Source of the DNA: Ignavibacteria bacterium
GTDB lineage: Bacteria; Bacteroidota; Ignavibacteria; Ignavibacteriales; Melioribacteraceae
Assembly: GCA_011049495.1 (NCBI GenBank)
Contig: DSBF01000004.1
Span: 1 to 8,821, forward strand
Length of the DNA stretch: 8,821 nucleotides
Direction of reading: 5' to 3'
The notes beneath the pieces were generated by a model. It worked only from the letters and a program-made list of their open reading frames with translations. It ran no database searches and had not been told where the DNA came from. The number at the start of each line of letters is the position of its first letter. The first letter of the stretch is position 1. The translations under genes and the position numbers were made by a program. Below, piece by piece: positions 6,727-8,821 of the stretch.

Positions 6727-6734
6727 CAAAATTA
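6727..6734 (-). promoter_or_regulatory. Bacteroidota-type -7 element (TAATTTTG) before asparaginase
   Basis: On the - strand TAATTTTG, the same octamer as at 2290-2297, lies 40 bases upstream of the asparaginase ATG. A -33 TTTG is not present at standard spacing. Confidence 0.3.
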
Positions 6735-6821
6735 TCTCTTGTTGAAGAATTTTCTTTATGCAAAAATTTTATTTTGTTTTTTACTAACAACTTACAAAAA
6801 AGCGAAAGATTTAATTTGCAG

Positions 6822-6841
6822 ATATGATTTCAATATCATAT
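6822..6841. repeat. 20-bp inverted repeat, ATATGAT-N6-ATCATAT
   Basis: Perfect 7-bp arms separated by 6 bases. It is AT-only apart from one G/C per arm and is not followed by a T-run. It could be a regulator site for asparaginase or dnaA, but could also arise by chance in AT-rich DNA. Confidence 0.3.
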
Positions 6842-6870
6842 TATTGACTCGCCTAAGAGAGTCTTCTTGC

Positions 6871-6892
6871 TTGTTGATAACTTGTTGATAAC
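6871..6892 (-). promoter_or_regulatory. Two tandem DnaA-box-like sites (11-bp direct repeat)
   Basis: TTGTTGATAAC occurs twice back to back. Each copy contains TGTTGATAA (6872-6880 and 6883-6891), the complement of TTATCAACA, which fits the relaxed DnaA box TTATC(C/A)A(C/A)A. The 11-bp period places both on the same helical face. A degenerate third copy (TTGTTTTTGTG) follows. Confidence 0.6.
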
Positions 6893-6900
6893 TTGTTTTT

Positions 6901-6914
6901 GTGAAACGTTTCAC
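6901..6914. promoter_or_regulatory. 14-bp perfect palindrome GTGAAACGTTTCAC
   Basis: A full palindrome without spacer, nine bases after the tandem DnaA sites. Its halves, GTGAAAC and GTTTCAC, are the two halves of the parS core GTTTCACGTGAAAC in swapped order. The central AACGTT also resembles operators of LacI-family repressors. Which protein binds, if any, is unknown. Confidence 0.45.
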
Positions 6915-7109
6915 GTTGGGCTTTGTTTTTGGTTTTTTGATTTACGGGCTCCTTCTTCTGTTGGTAAGAAACGGTTTTTTTTTATAACAGCTTATTTTGT
7001 AACGCTTTACTGCTTTTGTTTAATGTTAACAAGTTGTTGAAAAAGTTTTGCAGGCGTAAATTAGTTAATTATTTTATCAAATTATAAAACCTCTTTCTGA
7101 AATAATAAT

Positions 7110-7118
7110 TGTGGATAA
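7110..7118 (-). promoter_or_regulatory. Perfect DnaA box overlapping the dnaA start codon
   Basis: TGTGGATAA is the exact complement of the consensus TTATCCACA. The GTG start codon (7111-7113) and the next two codons lie inside it. Binding of DnaA here would be well placed to block dnaA expression. Confidence 0.65.
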
Positions 7119-8541
7119 GCTTAACAACAAATCTTTTTTAAGAACCATCAACATTCATACCGATTGCACCACCGCATGGAAAGATTGCTTGTCAATTATA
7201 AAAAAAAGCGTACCTCATATTACTTACAACACCTGGTTTTTGCCTATTAAACCGGTTGAACTTTCTAACAACACCCTTAAAGTACAAGTACCTAACGGCT
7301 TTTTTGTTGAATGGATAGACGAGCATTATAACACTCTCATTAACAAAACCATAAATGATGTTTTGGGTGACAACGGTAAACTAATTTATACTGTTTTAGA
7401 TGATAAAAAAAATGATGATGAAATAGATGTAATTATAAAAGAAGAAAAAAAGAATAAAACAATAGTTGAAATCTCCAATCAACACGATGTTTCGGCAACC
7501 GAAAAACCTCATGAAACTTCCTTAAACCCAAGATATCGATTTGAGAATTTTATTAAAGGCGAGGGAAACCAACTTGCACGAGCTGCCGCGTATGCTGTGG
7601 GCGAAAACCCGGGTGAGACTTCATTTAATCCGTTGTTTATTTACGGAGGCGTTGGTTTAGGAAAAACACACTTGATTCAGGCAATAGGAAATAAAGTTTT
7701 AGAACATTATCCGAACAAAAAAGTTATTTATCTCTCTTCTGATCTGTTTACGGTGGAGTTTGTTGAGGCTATTCAATCAAACAATGTTAACGATTTTTCT
7801 AACAGATACAAATCAATGGATTGTTTGATAATAGACGATATTCAATTTTTAATAGGCAAAGAAAAAACACAAGATTTGTTTTTTCATATTTTTAATACGC
7901 TTCATCAATCCGGTAAACAAATCATTCTTTCCAGCGATAAACCCCCAAAAGAACTTAAGGGGCTAAATGAAAGATTAATTTCAAGGTTTTCGTGGGGATT
8001 AACAACAGACATTCAGCCACCGGATTTCGAAACAAGAATTGCTATTCTAAAAAATAAAAGCAATAGTTTCGGTATTAATCTTTCCAATGAAATTTTTGAA
8101 TATATAGCATATAACATAACGTCCAACATCAGAGAGTTAGAGGGCTGCTTAATTAAGCTCCTTGCAAACTCTTCTTTAAACGGAAAAGAAATTGATTACG
8201 AATTAACCAAGCAGACCGTTAAAGAAATTTCAACCAAGAGACATGTTAATATTTCAATAGAATACATAACAAATGTTGTTTGTGATCATTTTAAAGTAGA
8301 CGAAAACAAAGTCCGTGAAAAAAATCGCAAGAAAGAAGTTGTCTTAGCCCGTCAAACAGCAATGTTTTTATCCAAAATACTTACTAAATCTTCTCTAAAA
8401 ACAATCGGTTTACATTTCGGGGGGAGAGATCACTCAACCGTTATTCATGCCCACAACACAATTGAAGAAATGATAAAAAAAGATTCTCGGTTAAAGCAGT
8501 CGATAGAAGAGTTAAAAAACAAAATTGAAATGAGTATTTAG
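7111..8541 (+). CDS. dnaA: Chromosomal replication initiator DnaA (476 aa)
   Basis: The initiator ATPase that binds DnaA boxes and melts the origin. Domain I spans about residues 20-100 (AWKDCLSIIKKSVPHITYNTWFLPIKP), followed by a Lys/Glu-rich linker (97-138). The AAA+ domain begins at NPRYRFENFIKGEGNQLA and holds Walker A GGVGLGKTH (179-187), Walker B LIIDDIQFL (239-247), sensor I IILSSDKPP (271-279) and the LNERLISRFSWGL arginine-finger box (285-297). Domain IV carries the DNA-binding signature GGRDHSTVIHA (437-447). Length is normal and all key residues are present. The start is GTG at 7111; no in-frame ATG exists nearby, and this leaves about 17 extra residues before domain I. There is no Shine-Dalgarno. 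Regulation by DnaA itself is suggested by boxes upstream and over the start codon. The gene downstream, perhaps dnaN, lies outside the window. Confidence 0.97.
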   Translation: MDKLNNKSFLRTINIHTDCTTAWKDCLSIIKKSVPHITYNTWFLPIKPVELSNNTLKVQVPNGFFVEWIDEHYNTLINKTINDVLGDNGKLIYTVLDDKKNDDEIDVIIKEEKKNKTIVEISNQHDVSATEKPHETSLNPRYRFENFIKGEGNQLARAAAYAVGENPGETSFNPLFIYGGVGLGKTHLIQAIGNKVLEHYPNKKVIYLSSDLFTVEFVEAIQSNNVNDFSNRYKSMDCLIIDDIQFLIGKEKTQDLFFHIFNTLHQSGKQIILSSDKPPKELKGLNERLISRFSWGLTTDIQPPDFETRIAILKNKSNSFGINLSNEIFEYIAYNITSNIRELEGCLIKLLANSSLNGKEIDYELTKQTVKEISTKRHVNISIEYITNVVCDHFKVDENKVREKNRKKEVVLARQTAMFLSKILTKSSLKTIGLHFGGRDHSTVIHAHNTIEEMIKKDSRLKQSIEELKNKIEMSI

Positions 8542-8561
8542 TCTCTATTCTCCTTTTACAA

Positions 8562-8570
8562 TTATCCGCA
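8562..8570 (+). promoter_or_regulatory. DnaA box with one mismatch (TTATCCGCA)
   Basis: It differs from TTATCCACA only at the seventh base and has the same orientation as the perfect box at 8802-8810. It lies 21 bases after the dnaA stop. Confidence 0.4.
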
Positions 8571-8661
8571 TCTTTAATAATCTCAACAAAAAAAATAATT
8601 TATTCAGGAAATATTTTTTTTCTTTTCCAAACTTACTCCATCGAAAAACGTGTTTATATAT

Positions 8662-8738
8662 TGTTAATTGAATATTGAGAACATGTTAATAAGTTGGGGT
8701 TGCTGAAGCAATCTACAATAACTATCTCTTGTTAATAT
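8662..8738 (-). repeat. Three TGTTAAT sites, possible weak DnaA boxes
   Basis: TGTTAATTG (8662-8670), TGTTAATAA (8684-8692) and TGTTAATAT (8730-8738) share one orientation. The first two are 22 bp apart, two helical turns. The middle one is one mismatch from the TGTTGATAA sites upstream of dnaA. AT-rich composition makes chance occurrence possible. Confidence 0.35.
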
Positions 8739-8801
8739 AATGTCAACATTTTATATAAATATTTTTGTTCGTTTTAGTAACAATTTATAATAAAAGAAGG
8801 G

Positions 8802-8810
8802 TTATCCACA
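8802..8810 (+). promoter_or_regulatory. Perfect DnaA box TTATCCACA
   Basis: An exact consensus DnaA box, preceded by GGG and followed by TAGTAACATTA at the right edge. It is the strongest single sign of an origin in the downstream region. Confidence 0.75.
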
Positions 8811-8821
8811 TAGTAACATTA

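Larger units (their letters stand above)
6687..7110. other. 424-bp gene-free divergent region between asparaginase and dnaA
   Basis: No protein or RNA gene is supported here. It holds, left to right: the asparaginase leader and promoter candidate, a 20-bp inverted repeat (6822-6841), two tandem DnaA-box-like sites (6871-6892), a 14-bp palindrome (6901-6914), a long T/G-rich stretch on the + strand (about 6890-6990), and an AT-rich dnaA leader ending in a DnaA box across the start codon. No Shine-Dalgarno is seen before dnaA. Confidence 0.6.
8542..8821. other. Candidate oriC region downstream of dnaA
   Basis: A gene-free, very AT-rich stretch of at least 280 bases after dnaA. It contains a perfect DnaA box near the right edge, a one-mismatch box just after dnaA, three TGTTAAT sites, and A/T tracts (about 8584-8632 and 8745-8800) that could serve as unwinding elements. 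dnaA-adjacent AT-rich regions with DnaA boxes are the usual site of oriC. No terminator hairpin for dnaA is visible. The region may continue past the window. Confidence 0.6.

Noticed and set aside
6631..6888. Open frame of 85 codons on + across the asparaginase start and its upstream region
   Set aside because: Low-complexity Phe/Leu-rich translation, antisense to a well-supported gene start, no recognisable family.

Overview
The window looks like chromosomal DNA from a member of the Bacteroidota/Ignavibacteria side of the FCB group. This is a moderate-confidence inference. It rests on AT-rich DNA, a general lack of Shine-Dalgarno sequences, TAnnTTTG elements (the Bacteroidota-type -7 box) close upstream of three genes, and the character of the DUF362, DUF6599 and acyl-CoA synthetase proteins. 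No tRNA, rRNA, CRISPR array or insertion sequence was seen.

Left part (1-1563, + strand): the 3' part of a DUF362-family gene enters from outside the window. It is cut by an in-frame TAA at 281-283, after which the same frame continues through recognisable DUF362 sequence to 733. Two bases later begins a secreted DUF6599-type protein of unknown function, probably in the same transcript. Next, on the - strand, is a toxin-antitoxin pair (1582-2212): a RelE/Gp49-like toxin overlaps a downstream XRE antitoxin, and a 15-bp palindrome lies over the putative -10 box.

Middle (2329-6686): a long-chain acyl-CoA synthetase (AMP-forming) on + converges on a hexapeptide-repeat acyltransferase on -. Upstream of the acyltransferase are a 29-bp hairpin resembling a dispersed repeat and the severed C-terminus of a VOC (glyoxalase-fold) gene. 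After that comes a two-gene - strand operon: a cytoplasmic L-asparaginase translationally overlapping a small membrane protein with an HExxH zinc-protease motif.

Right part (6687-8821): dnaA sits between two gene-free AT-rich stretches that carry DnaA-box-like sites. Upstream are two tandem TGTTGATAA sites 11 bp apart, a 14-bp palindrome made of the two parS half-sites in swapped order, and a perfect DnaA box lying across the GTG start codon. Downstream are a TTATCCACA box at 8802-8810, a one-mismatch box at 8562-8570 and three TGTTAAT sites. This is most likely the chromosomal replication origin region, possibly with DnaA-binding clusters on both sides of dnaA. I see no wholly new multi-gene system. 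The most interesting points are the origin architecture, the interrupted DUF362 gene, the VOC remnant beside a repeat-like hairpin, and the uncharacterised membrane HExxH protein coupled to asparaginase.
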